From: Adineta vaga
Lineage: Eukaryota > Rotifera
Direction of reading: 5' to 3'
NCBI GenBank assembly: GCA_021613535.1
Contig: CP075495.1
Coordinates: forward strand, 2,356,001-2,420,000
DNA: 64,000 bases
How positions within the stretch are numbered: the first letter of the stretch is position 1; each line of letters begins with the position of its first letter. This document shows, piece after piece, positions 36,101 through 47,936 of this stretch. Under the pieces are notes generated by a model, which saw only the letters and a program-made list of their open reading frames with translations, was not told the DNA's origin and made no database searches. The position numbers and the translations under genes are program-made.

Positions 36101-39100
36101 TGATGCTGTTGACTATTTGCAATCAAGATTTCCGATCGATCATCATAATTAATTAAACGTTCTGTTTTATTTTGATACCACCTTGAAAAGAATAATGAAT
36201 AAGTCTGAAACAAGGATATAAATATTTACATACATTATTTGTGGTTTTGGAATGCCATAAATGTCACATATCAATTGAATTTGTTCTCCAATTTCAACTT
36301 GAATATCTTCTTTTGGAATATTTATAGTTGGTTTAACTAGAATGAAATAAACCAAACAAAGAAGTATTTTATAAAATTACAAATGATTTCATCATACGTC
36401 CAACATCAAGACGAATCGATACAGATGATGATCCAACAGTATTTTGAACTAAACATGTATAATTTCCATCATCTCCATCTTCTGAAGCATTTCTTATTTC
36501 TAAATGTCCATTTTCACTTGTCTGATGGCGAGTTACCTAGATTAAAAAAAAGAGAATTTCTCAAAAAGTAATCTCTTCACTTTTCTTACCAATTCATTAG
36601 CTTTAAACCATCGTATATCAGGAAATGTTTCACCTGGTACACTACATATTAAATCAACATTTTCACCTGGAGAAATCAATATATGAGAATTATTTGTTGA
36701 TACCATTGGTGGATCTATAAATCATAGAAAGATATTTCATATCATCTTTAGATAAAATTGATTTACCAGCATAAATTAATTGAGCAATTTTAATATCTTC
36801 ACCTGCTGTATTACTTCCAATACATTCGTAAAAACCTTTTTAAATTGACAAATATGTCTTATCGATTAAAATTGAAGATGTGATTTTTTATCGTACCTTC
36901 ATCAGCTTTTGTTGCCATCATAATATTTAAAATACCATTATGACTTCTTATTGTTGATGATTGTTCAATTGGATTTTGACTATATTGTCGTCTCCATATT
37001 AACAATGGACGTGGTATTCCATTCATACCAATACATGTCAATGTTATATTCCAATGATGTGAATATATAATCGATTGTGGATAAATATAAATAAGTGGAA
37101 TTTCTACTCGAAAGAAGAAATGAAAAATAAAAATTATATGAAACAACTCTACCTTGTACATGTATTGTTATTCGTTCTTGTGTTTCACCACCTTCATTAC
37201 TTACAATACAAACAAATATTGATCCATCATCAGATTTTTGAATATTTCTAAATAGGTGTATACATTCAAAAGCTATGCATTCTTCAAAATAATTTACCGA
37301 ATTTCTAGTGTTCCATTCTTATGAATACTTGTTCGATCTTGTCGTGGTTCCATCTAATACCGATGAAGATAAATCTTGTTTCCATATTAAATTATAATCT
37401 TTTATATCATCTTGTACAATACAATCTATTGTAACTGTACTATTAATCAATGCAAATAAAGATTTTGATGGTACGGTTCGAATCAATGCTGGTGCAGCTA
37501 GATTTTTATAAAATAAATTTAAATAATTCATTGTTTCTTTTTCATTCAGATGTTTGAAAACATACCGAGTACATCAACTTGAATCTCTCCCGTATCAAAA
37601 CCACTTGCACTCGTTACATTACATAAATACAATCCTTCATCATAGATTTCTGTTGGTTTTTCGATAAAATATTCAATTGTTGTTATATCCGCACTAAAAG
37701 AACTCTCAAAAAGATGTACTCATTTCAAAATAAAGTTCATGTATACATACGGATGATTTGATGTGGAAAGTAATTGTCCATCTTTAAACCATTTAACTTG
37801 ATATGCAAGTTGACTTTGAATATGACATTGAATGTTTGTTGGAGCATTTGATTTGATTTGAATAGAATTCATATCAATATGAACAACTGGTTTTAATGGA
37901 ATGTAGGATGTTAAAGCTGTTGAACTTAAACGTTGAAAATGATGACCATCACTATCAATACCAGTTAACTACAAATCAATTCATGTTTCAATTTATCAAA
38001 GAAAAAACATAAAAGTAGAAAAGAAATATACTCGAATATAAAAGAATAAACTATGAATAGGTGGTAGAAATTTATTCATTGTAGAATAAAATGTTTGAAG
38101 TTGTTGATTGATTTGAATTGGTTCATTAACAAGAACATTACCAAATAGATCAACTAATTCAATATGTTCACCATGATGAATATCATCTATATGATTGACT
38201 TCCACAGTTAAATGTGTTAATGAACCTAAAGTTATTTTTTTTCTTCAAATGATAGAAAGTTATTAGAATCGATATCATATTTCTACCTTGAATTGGTTGT
38301 CGACGTGTTCGAATCAAATCCGTCATTGGATTTGATGAAAATCCATGTCGAAATGTTAATCGACTAAGTCCAGTTATTCGTATTGAATGTGCGGAAGAAG
38401 ATGTAACTTGAATTTGCCATTGACCTGTCTAAATTTACACAAGATAATTAGAAAAGATGCATCAACGGAATATCTTCATTAAATATGACACATCTCTCCT
38501 AAACGAAAGTTCAGTTCTTCATAGAGATAATTTACCATTGGATGTTTAATATTAAGAATATAAACTTCTTTAAGACGTAAAAGACGAGTAAACCAATCAC
38601 GTGGATTTAATGTCTTATCTATTGACAGACAAAAATGTGATATAATACAAATTATTGAAAATCAATTCATACTTGATGGATCGATTAATATCACTTGTGG
38701 ATTTGCACCACTGACTGATATGGTAAATTCGAGAAGTTTAGAATCCACTGCTAATGTATAGTTTTCTTTGTTTCGTTTAATACGATCAATAACTAAGAGA
38801 TTAACTTTTCGTGTTTGTGTTGTATATTGAACAAAATTAAGAATCTATTTAAAATCAAATCTTATGAATGAAACTTAAATTTGAATTTACTTCAATCATA
38901 CTTCGCTAACTTGTTGTTTATGTAAGGTAAATACTTGTCCACTACTAGTTGCAGCTATTTTATGAAAGATTTGATAACCAATATGATTTTGATCACCACA
39001 ATCACCAGTCATAACAAAGACAACCTTTTAGGTTTGTTTGAAAACAAAAAGTTAAAATAACATTATGAAAAAGAAAACAATGAAGAGATTACTTGACTTT

Positions 39101-39594
39101 GTTTTTCTTGAATTAATTTGAGTACAATATCACCTAGTTTATAATCTTTTGAACGCGCATCTGTAAAAACATATATAAACGAATTAGGTAAGGATTGCTC
39201 AAGTGCTAATTTAATTGCTGTAATCGTCATTTCAGGACAATCACCACCACCTTGAACAATCAGTTCTTGTAAACCACGTTGAAAACGTGTAGAATCACGT
39301 GTTTTTAATACAGGTCCAACATCTACATATCAACATTGATAGATCAATTTTGAAATTGAATTATTTCCTACCCGGATCAGCAAATGGAATGAGAATATAA
39401 TCATAAATCGAATATTCTCGTCGAAGAGTTGCATTATAGATATGTGTTGCACCTTGAATAACTTGCAAAAGATCATCATGCATCGATCCAGTTACATCAA
39501 AGACAAACGTTACACTTGATGTTCCCAATGGTGGATTCATTTGATTCGAAAATCGAATACATACTAATAGAATCAATCCAATTATTGTTCTCAT
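21187..39594 (-). CDS. HMCN: Hemicentin (VWA, about 27 Ig domains, G2F, EGF, fibulin-type C-terminus)
   Basis: Hemicentins are very large secreted matrix proteins that form tracks at epithelial and basement-membrane junctions. From 39594 leftwards there is a signal peptide ([16 protein letters not shown]) and a VWA domain starting [15 protein letters not shown] with the hemicentin-type MIDAS. Further VWA signals are [13 protein letters not shown] and [13 protein letters not shown]. From about 37930 to 26740 there are about 27 I-set Ig domains, each with the C...W...DxGxYxC pattern, for example [14 protein letters not shown] and [14 protein letters not shown]. Then come a nidogen-type G2F domain (about 25950-25456, finishing after 22528), EGF-like modules ([20 protein letters not shown]) and the fibulin-like C-terminal domain ending NVSPFHF-stop. 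No thrombospondin type 1 repeats were seen, unlike vertebrate HMCN1. Most introns are tiny, but 22529-25455 is 2.9 kb and holds another gene. Individual exon borders were not all resolved. Confidence 0.9.
22765..24683 (-). CDS. Multi-pass membrane protein nested in a hemicentin intron (GPCR-like topology, unassigned)
   Basis: Two exons, 24683-24403 and 24331-22765, join as ...AATACGAA|TGAACATC... with a clean GTAGG donor and a CTCTAG acceptor, giving about 615 codons from ATG to stop. The N-terminus is polar with a His-rich run ([10 protein letters not shown]). Seven hydrophobic segments can be picked out: [104 protein letters not shown]; and [17 protein letters not shown] long Ser/Thr/Gln-rich loop lies between the fifth and sixth. 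This topology is GPCR-like, but I see neither a DRY nor an NPxxY motif, so the class is not established. Its promoter must lie inside hemicentin. Confidence 0.7.
25456..25952 (-). other. HMCN: G2F (nidogen-type beta-barrel) region of hemicentin
   Basis: Two exons encode [35 protein letters not shown] and, after a short intron, [20 protein letters not shown] and [10 protein letters not shown]. The pattern of an inter-domain linker after the last Ig domain followed by a beta-rich N-G-T/S-Y segment is that of hemicentin G2F domains. The domain resumes after the long intron at 22528 ([20 protein letters not shown]) before the EGF modules. Confidence 0.65.
26740..37930 (-). repeat. HMCN: Tandem array of about 27 immunoglobulin I-set domains in hemicentin
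   Basis: About every 330-400 bp the minus strand repeats the same protein module: a PP-x-(I/F) start, L-x-C, a W(F/L)K(N/D)G motif and then D-x-G-x-Y-x-C-x-A-x-N. Each module is typically cut by one short intron near its middle and separated by another at its border. This regular phase supports growth by domain duplication. The DNA copies are too diverged to show as a nucleotide repeat. Two introns, about 31140-31545 and 35220-35625, are about 400 nt and hold nothing I recognise. Confidence 0.8.
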
Positions 39595-42500
39595 TTGTGT
39601 TTAGTTCAATATTGAATATATGTGAGTTGGTAATAACCGTTTATTATATGTATAAAACATATACTCGTCTTCCTTCTTTTTTCTTCTTTTAGTTTCTCTC
39701 GTTCTTTTTTTCTTTTTTTCATAGGCATGTATGTAAAGCCTTCAGGATGTGTTCAATCGGCAAAACGAGAACGTATGAATGATGACCTAACAGATTAAAT
39801 CAATGTGTTACTATCAGTTTGATCATCAAGATGTGTTTATGCATGCATGCATGCACGAATAAAACGACTAGCGGTTAGATGAACTTAAAGTAAAGTTATT
39901 TATTATTTTGTCTCTCATCATCGTCTTCTTCTTCTTCTTTCTTTAATTCTACATGACCAATCAATTGATTCTCTTTTAGATTTGTATATTTAGACATATC
40001 AGCCTTCAGGTAAAACACAATTGTTCAATTAATCATTTAGTCTTCATGAACCAAAATATATGATAGAATTGTTGAACAAGGTCAAAAAAAAAGAATTTGA
40101 CATTCAAAAAAGAGACTGTTGTTATCAACGAATCATTCAACTCTATATTTATGAACTTTTCAAACAGCAATTGTTTCCATTTCCACAACCGTCAAATCAA
40201 TTAAATATAGTGTCTGATATTTTTAAACATTGACATAATATTATTTCATCTATAATTAACTCTTTGATAAAAAATAAGAAAAAAACCTATTGATTATATA
40301 TAATTTATTCACTGAATAACAATAAAAGCACAATCTTATTAATAACTTAAACGAGAATAAAAGATAAATTATCTCATTTTATATTTGATTTATATCCTGT
40401 CAGAAAATATTTTTCTTTCCAAAGGCGGGTAAATACTATATCCATTTCAAATTATATATGACCATTTTGTGTCCTGATGTTACAATATTCTCCAAACTTC
40501 TTTACATACGCACTTACGCGTAGAATAATTCATCAAATATATTCATGTCATTAAGTACTTTTTTTATTCAATTCTGACTAATATAAATATCTCAAATAGG
40601 ATGTATCGAGACACTCCTATTATCGATTTTCATATGCATGAGCGTGAGTAGCATTAGAACAAAAATAGATCTGCGTAAATAAGGTAAACGGTTCTCTCAT
40701 AAAGAGAGAAAAAAAATTACTATCTAGCTGTATGACAGAAATGCGTGAGAAGTTAGATTGATCGATCTGCATGTCTATTAATATTTCGTAATGTCCCCGT
40801 TGACAGATAGAAGAATTTTAGTCGGCATGAGAAGTACATCAAATGATTATATTCTTATTCTATTCGTTGTCAGTGCCTTAGAGTCGAATAGTTTTATGCG
40901 GATGAAAGAATTCTAACAACATCCCTAACATTCATAGATTCTGACATTAAGAAAGACATACCGTTATAAAGGAAGATAGAGAAGGCAAATTTCTCTTCAT
41001 TTCTCTTCTTTTTTTATTATTGTAGATGGATAGTGTGTTTGACAGATAACAGGAATATTCAACTTTCTAACTTATCATTCACAATAATAAAGGTAAATGA
41101 ATATATTATTTCTTGAAGATATAATTTATTTGATTAAGTTGAAATTTTGTTTTTAAGTAGAGAAATAATCGAAAAATGAATGTCAATTTTTTTTGCTTCT
41201 CATTGATAAGCAAATAGGGGGGAAAAAGAAGAAGATTCTTATTCAAATAATGATCTTTTTGAGAAGTAGAAAAGAACTGATGTGTTAGACGTTCATATTA
41301 CAAGAATGTGCGTATTCATGTTTGAGACGTCAAATTTCTCATGTGACATTCGTTACTAGATAATTGAACACGAGAATGAATAGTTCTTCTGACTGACATA
41401 TACATAAGTAGCAAAAAACAGAGAGAAAGAAAAAGAAGAAAAAAGCACGAGTCATTAGCTTATATTCATCAATGATGCTTAGAATACGCATGTCAAATGA
41501 GTTAGATCTGTTCGAGTTGAATAATGAATAGAATAACTCGGTAGCCAATTAATAAATTTGATGAAAAAAAAGAAGAAGACTGGAGACAATATGAAAAGAA
41601 TATCTACTTAGTTTTCCTTTTTTTTTAGGTTAGATCAATTATGATCTATTGTATAAGATATACCCTACAGAGAAACAAGAAACTTCTCGAAGAATACTTC
41701 AAGTCTAATCATGCATTTCAGTAAACATATATAGAACAAAAGAATGTGACGAAAAAATAAAAACTGTGCATAATAAAAAACAAAGTATGAAGTATATATA
41801 TATATATATGTTTGATTGAAAGAGTACTCGAAAAATGATTCTCTCTTCATCTTCTTTCTGACAAATCGTTCGTTATGAAATTATATGCTGTGAAATAGAG
41901 AAGAATGGGAAATGAACACTTTATAGAGAAAAGTTGTCTATCGAATAAAAACGACTAACGTTCTATAACTTGACATAAGCACGATCTATTTGTTGTCTAC
42001 TTATTTTCTATATCTTAGAAATTTCTTTAGAGATATATTTCTTCTTTTTTTAAAATAAAAGCCAACCTTGTTGCGCTAATCTACCTTCTACCTTCTTTCT
42101 TCTTCTCTTAACTCTTTTTCAAATCTTATCGTGTGCATCCGCTGTCAGGCGATACATATCCTTTTCCTCTCTTTTACTACGCAAATATGACGTATTATTC
42201 ATCAATATGTCTCTGTTTCTTGATTATTAAGTGTTCATTTTATTTCATATATATATATATATTTACGTCAATTGTGTAGAGGCCTAAACTAATTCTCTTT
42301 TCAACGTCATTCTATTCAATGTTTTATAAACCATATAAATTAATAGACGCAACAACAACTAGAGAGAGAGAGAGAGAGTCTGTTAGTGTTTTTTGTTCCT
42401 TTCTTCATAGTTCCCCTCTCATTCTTCTTCTTTTTTTTTCTCTTTTTTTTCTACATTATCATTGACTCATCTTTCTAATACCAATTATTATTAGTTTTTC

Positions 42501-42719
42501 TCCCTCTCTCTCTCTAGTCCTCACGTCTTTCTATATATATATATATAAAAGAGAGAAAGAGTTGAGCGTTCCACATCGGTGTTTGACAAGAATAAAATCT
42601 GTGCAAGCATTTTCTTTTCTTTTTCTTCTCCTACTGATTTCACCTCTAGTTAGATTTCATCAAAGATTGTCATTGACATTGTCATTATTATCTCAACATA
42701 CAAATTCACTTCAATTAAC
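39595..42719. other. Divergent intergenic region between hemicentin and the Ras-like gene
   Basis: No exon is supported in these 3.1 kb; the short frames present are low-complexity. It contains both promoters. Visible structure includes a GCAT tetranucleotide run near 39840-39855, an AT run near 41797-41812, and from about 42245 to 42550 a cluster of microsatellites and CT-rich tracts just upstream of the Ras-like gene. Confidence 0.45.
42247..42547. repeat. Cluster of dinucleotide microsatellites upstream of the Ras-like gene
   Basis: Within 300 bp there are an AT run (42247-42262), an AG run (42361-42378), long T/CT-rich stretches (42417-42452), a CTCTCTCTCTCT tract (about 42502-42515) and a second AT run (42532-42547). 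They sit 170-470 bp before the proposed start codon. Shorter dinucleotide runs elsewhere are at 6625-6642, 12221-12249, 44609-44620 and 44634-44651. Confidence 0.85.
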
Positions 42720-44458
42720 ATGGATATACAGGAAAATGAGGTATGCAATTTTCTTAATGATTTATTATAAAACTAGACAGAAAAAGAAAACTAGAGAAAA
42801 ACGTTTCTTTCTTCTATTTTGACATTAACTATAGTTATAACTATCGAGATTGGAAGATAAAAGATAAAACAGACGTTTTCTTTTTTGTTTATATATGATT
42901 ATTAAATGCACGTTGAAATTATATTTAGTTCTGGTTATTTTAACAGATTAAACTGTATGTAACTATTGTTGATATATAAATATATAAGTTGTTTTTTTCC
43001 TAATCGTGTTAAGTTACTGAATTTGTATATCTCATATTCTATTTCGAATTTAGAATTCATGTTGATTTCTAAAGATAGATTCAGTGTCATATGAACACAA
43101 ATATCTAATGAAGAAGAAAAGAATATCAAATACATGTTTTGATCAGTCTGAATATTAATCATATGTTATTTTCTTGAATAAAACGTTTTTATTCGTAATC
43201 AATCTTTCTCTTCGTACACGATGGGAATTTTCTTCTTCTTTTTCTCTTTTTGTTAACAATGTTTCTCACTTTAACCGATCATAAAACACGCAAAAACCAT
43301 GCACGAGTTGATACCTGATGTTATTGACACTTTCTTTCTTTTTTTCTTCATATACTTCGACAGTAATTTTCAGCGTTTGTAGTCTTTTTTTCCCCGGTTT
43401 CCTCTCCCTCTCTCCATTGCATTTCCTTTCATCAAGTTCGTCAAAATAACTGCATTTTGACAACTGAAGTCTTTGTCTTTTGTATCAAAGTCCAAAGAAC
43501 ATATGACCTATGAGAAGCTTAGTTTACGACTTTCTTTTCCACTTCAATAGTTAATAAAAAAATATCTAAAGAAAATTCGTCTTTTATTTAGGATTTTGAC
43601 GGATCATTCGTCGTGCCGAATAGCCCCAAACCAATCAATATGACTGATCAAGATACACGTTATCGTCTTGTTCTACTAGGAGCTAGTCGAACAGGCAAAT
43701 CCTCTATAATTCAAATGTTTCTAAATGGAAAATTTCTCGATACATACAAAGAAACTGTAGAAGATTTACATTATCGAGAATTTACTGTTGATGAAAAAAC
43801 TATCAAAGTTGATATATTAGATACAGCAGGTAGAGAAAAGACCAATGATTTATTTTCAATCATTATTATTCTCTTTCTAGGTAATATGGAATTTCCTGCA
43901 ATGCGTCGTTTATCCATAGCAACATCACATGCATTCATACTTGTTTATAGTAAATTGAATCTATTCTTTTATTTTCTTATCAATAGATTTTCTCTAGGTG
44001 TGGATAGTATGTCATCATTTGAAGAAATTCGTCATATAATTGAACAAATTAAAGAACAACGCACAAATTATGCGGAAATTCCGATTGTTATTGTTGGAAA
44101 TAAAACTGATCGAACATCAGTACGTGAAGTTGAAGAACAACATGTTCAAACAATGCTCAATGAACTTGGCCCATTGCACTGTCGTTTTACTGAATGTACA
44201 GCATTAGATCGTGCATCGACAATTGATATCTTTCTCAAATTACTCAGTCTTGTTCAATTATCAGCAGCAAGACAATTAAGTCCTATTCTACGACGAAAAG
44301 TTAGTGAACGATTGAAGAAAAAAGAATTCGAAGATAAAAGTGACAAAAGTATTAATCGTAGTCGAAGTCTTATACGACGAACATCTATGAAAAAGAAACC
44401 AACATCATCTACTGGTGATAAAAATTCACCTGAAACGCCTGATTGTTTAGTTTCTTAA
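42720..44458 (+). CDS. RASD/Rhes-like Ras-family small GTPase with CAAX box
   Basis: Exons 42720-42740, 43592-43829, 43881-43949 and 43998-44458 give about 260 residues. GTPase motifs: G1 LLGASRTGKSSI, G3 DILDTAGN, G4 VGNKTDR, and a G5-like TECTALDR where Ras has SAK. Following DTAG, NMEFPAMRRLSIATSHAFIL closely resembles Dexras1/Rhes (RASD), including Asn where Ras has Gln61. The C-terminus is a long basic tail (RRKVSERLKKKEFEDKSDKS, SRSLIRRTSMKKKP) ending CLVS, a CAAX box expected to be prenylated for membrane attachment. RASD proteins modulate G-protein signalling. The first coding exon (MDIQENE) is only 21 nt, before an 851-nt intron. If it is wrong, translation could start at MTDQDTRYR in exon 2. 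A poly(A) signal is at 44550-44555. The gene converges with IFT56. Confidence 0.82.
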
Positions 44459-44661
44459 GGTGAAGAGAAAATTCTTTGCCGTCTGTCTATATATTATATA
44501 CGTCTTTATATTTCAACCTATTTTCCTTTCTTTGTCTTTTCTTTTCTGCAATAAAATACTATTTATCAAACATAAACAACAGATCTTTTATTTTCATTAG
44601 AAAAGCTTTGTGTGTGTGTGTTTTTCTGTCTTCATATATATATATATATATTAATTCTTTT

Positions 44662-47277
44662 CTAAACAGATATATTGTTTGTTCTTGCCCATGATCGCAT
44701 TACTCTAATCATTTGATCTCCTAGAAGAAGAAAAAGCAACATAGTAGATTTATATCATCAATCTATTTTTACCTTGAGAATGGTTTGTATTTCGTAATAA
44801 TGTTAAAAGATCACGTAGTGTATTTCTAATAGTATGAATAAAATTCTTCTAATTAAAACATTGCTTTTTCTTCTTCTTACCTCGATTCTTGTCCAACGAT
44901 AATTTGTTGAAAAGTTCCTGCACAAGCACCATGTTTACCATCTCGATAAGATGAATTAGGATCCAGACGTTCCAAAATATCAAAAGCACGAGCAGCATAA
45001 AAATACTTTTCACACTAAACAAAATTTTGAATAATATAAAATTTCTTCACATTCTATTTACTTTATAACAATCATTTGCAATCAATTGAAGTAATGAAAA
45101 TGATTCTTTTGAATGTTCTAATTTCAAATATAATTCCCAGGCAAATCGTGCTTTATTATTATAAATATAACATCGTGTTAACCATGATAAATAAATGTAA
45201 TTAGATTTGATTGTTTCATTTTGAATAAGATGAAATGCCTTTTTATACATGAGAATAGATACATTATGAGAAATTTCATGCTCTATTCTTTTACTTCTTC
45301 TGCTTCAATCCATTTCTCTTCAGACGCTTTCGCTTGTGCATAATTAAAATTGAATATATCATCATTAGAAAAATATGTCTAATGAAAGAAAGAATACTAA
45401 TTAGGAAGAAAAAAACTACATTAAAATTTGATGAAATTCAACAAACTTTAATCGAATTTAAGTACACAAGAACATCATAAAAACGTTTATGAAGAAAATA
45501 ACAAGCAGCCATACATTGTCGTCCTGAAATCGTATCTGAAAATAATCGATTTCTAATAGACATGACTTTTTTTTTTCAAATATTAATTTCACACTTCAAA
45601 AAGAATATTTTCCATAATTTTGATTATCAAATGTGAAATTATAAAGTATTGCTAGATCACACTTACCACATTCATTTGGTGAACTACCAATGTGTTGGAA
45701 ATAGGTTTGAGCATGTTTTATATGTTCATACTAAAATAAACCCATATTTATTTCTAATTTCAAGAGAAATGAAAGTAAATAATATTACTGAACGATGTTC
45801 TTGTCCATAAACAGCATTAACTACACCTTTTAAAATATATTCAATTGTATTTTTTGGTTGAATATTTTCTATTAACTCAAAAGCTTGTTGGAAATTATCT
45901 AGAAGAATATTTTCATTGAAAAAATGATTTTATGACTAAATATATACTTTGTTTAAGATTATAAATAACTAAATTATAACGTGCTTGAGGAATAACATCG
46001 ATTAATTGAGTTAATACTTGTAATGCACGATCATCATTTTGAAAAACAATCTTGAAATTTTCAAATAGACAAAGAAAGTATTTCTTGCATCAATCTTACC
46101 ATATTATGTTGAAATAATTCCTTTCCATAATGAAATGATGTATTGATTTTGTCGAGAAAATGTTTTAAATCATTCTAAATATTTCTTATAACTTTTAATC
46201 TGAATTTGAGATTCTCTTACTTCTGCTCTTTTTCTATTGTATAATTTATATTGAATACATGCTTGAATGTTAATTGCTATTGGTGAATCAGGATATTTTT
46301 TCAAATAGACATCAAGTAATTCTTGAGACATATCATAATAATCTAATTTGTAATAACAAAATGATATATAAACATTCAATGCAAGATAATTTCTAAAAAA
46401 AGAAATCAAATTTTTAGTTTTTTGTTTTCTTTTTGAAATTGAGACAAAAACTATAAGTACCGATTTTCAACTAAATAACGTTTATAAATATCAAGTGCTT
46501 TTTGATATTGATTTTTCATATAGTTTATACTGGCAAGACACATTTGATCTTGAATATTATCTTGTAATTGTTTTTGAAAATATTCAAATTTATCCTCATG
46601 ATTTTGTTTATATGCAATATGATATAAAAGTCGTATTTGTAAAGATGATTTTGAACCTATTTTTACAAATGATATAAATCAATAAGAATGGTATTTTGCT
46701 TTTTTTTCTTTTAAAACCTTTCAATGCAGTTTGTTCGGCTTGTTCATAATTATCCAACATAAAATAACAACAAGCAAGATAGATGTAGATTTCATTACTT
46801 TGTGAATCATTTTTTAGAAGATTTTCATATTCCTATCGAGCGAAAAGATGTCAATTAAAATATTTAAGAACTTTTTAAACTATAAAATTAGATACATCTC
46901 GGATTGTTTTCTACTTACATCTTTAGCACGTTGATAATCTCCGGCATGAAAGGCAGCAAATGCAAGCCAAAGATCAAGATCTTGAATATCTGTTCGATTT
47001 TCTCGACAAAACTACGTAGAAGATCAGGAAAAAATAAGGTTCATACATAATCTATGAATTTCAATATAATACGTCAAGAAAAGCAATTGCACCAGTATAA
47101 TCACGTTGAGTAATCAAATCTTCCAATTCAATTGTATTCTTTTTCGATTTATCTGAATTAGATGTAGTTGCTTTTTTCTTCGAATCTCCGACGGATTTCG
47201 TACGTGAAAGTATCTATTATCAACATTGAAAGGATTAGGTATTCATTTCTTATTCCATGACTATCTTGACTTACCAT
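44662..47277 (-). CDS. IFT56: Intraflagellar transport protein 56 (TTC26), TPR protein
   Basis: IFT56 is a subunit of the IFT-B complex and carries motility components into cilia. The product follows the human protein closely: [149 protein letters not shown] and [12 protein letters not shown], ending in a last exon [16 protein letters not shown]-stop. It is built of TPR helices. The ATG (47277-47275) is immediately followed by a donor GTAAGTC, so the first exon supplies only the start codon and residue 2 is encoded after the intron (ATACTTTCA...). About fourteen short introns interrupt it. It ends 203 nt from the Ras-like gene's stop, tail to tail. Confidence 0.93.
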
Positions 47278-47936
47278 ATCGATTCTTTGATAGCAAAAGA
47301 AAATGATGGAGAAGAAGAAGAAGAAGAAGAAGTAACATTATCTATTCCATAGATAATGAATTTCGCCATGCAACACCTCTAGATCCGTTTACTATCGACA
47401 TGAATAGGTGTCGCATGCCTGATTATGAGAAAAGAAGAAGACTAAGAATAAGCTCTCTTTGAAAAAGACATTCATGCGATGTGTAATCAAGATTTATTCA
47501 TGGTGATTGCACATTAATAAAAATATCTTATGATTTCTTTTTCATAATCACAACGTAGGAAAACCACATTTTCTCATCATTAAAAATAGAAGAATTCAAT
47601 TGGAAAATCATAAATTAAATTTATATTTCACTATTAAATGAGTTTCTTTAGCACAATATTGTATCTGACTGTTGCCTAAGATGAAACTATATATTCAAGA
47701 GTCTCTCATACAACTCATATTGAAATTAAGAATAGGAACATAAACACTAGATTTTATTTCTATGAAAAAAAACATGTCAAGATGTATTCAGTATTGAATG
47801 AAATTTAATGAGTAAATATGAAATAATACGATCAATTTTATTTCTGTATACATTTCTAAATATGAAAACTAAACTAATCATTAGCTTTCGTTTATATTGT
47901 CAAAAAACAAAAAGATTGACATAAAACAAAGAACTC
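47278..47936. other. Intergenic between peroxidasin 3' end and IFT56 start
   Basis: No gene is seen. The right end has a GAAGAAGAAGAAGAAG tract (about 47311-47330) in the probable IFT56 5' UTR. The rest is AT-rich and carries the peroxidasin 3' UTR. Confidence 0.4.
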
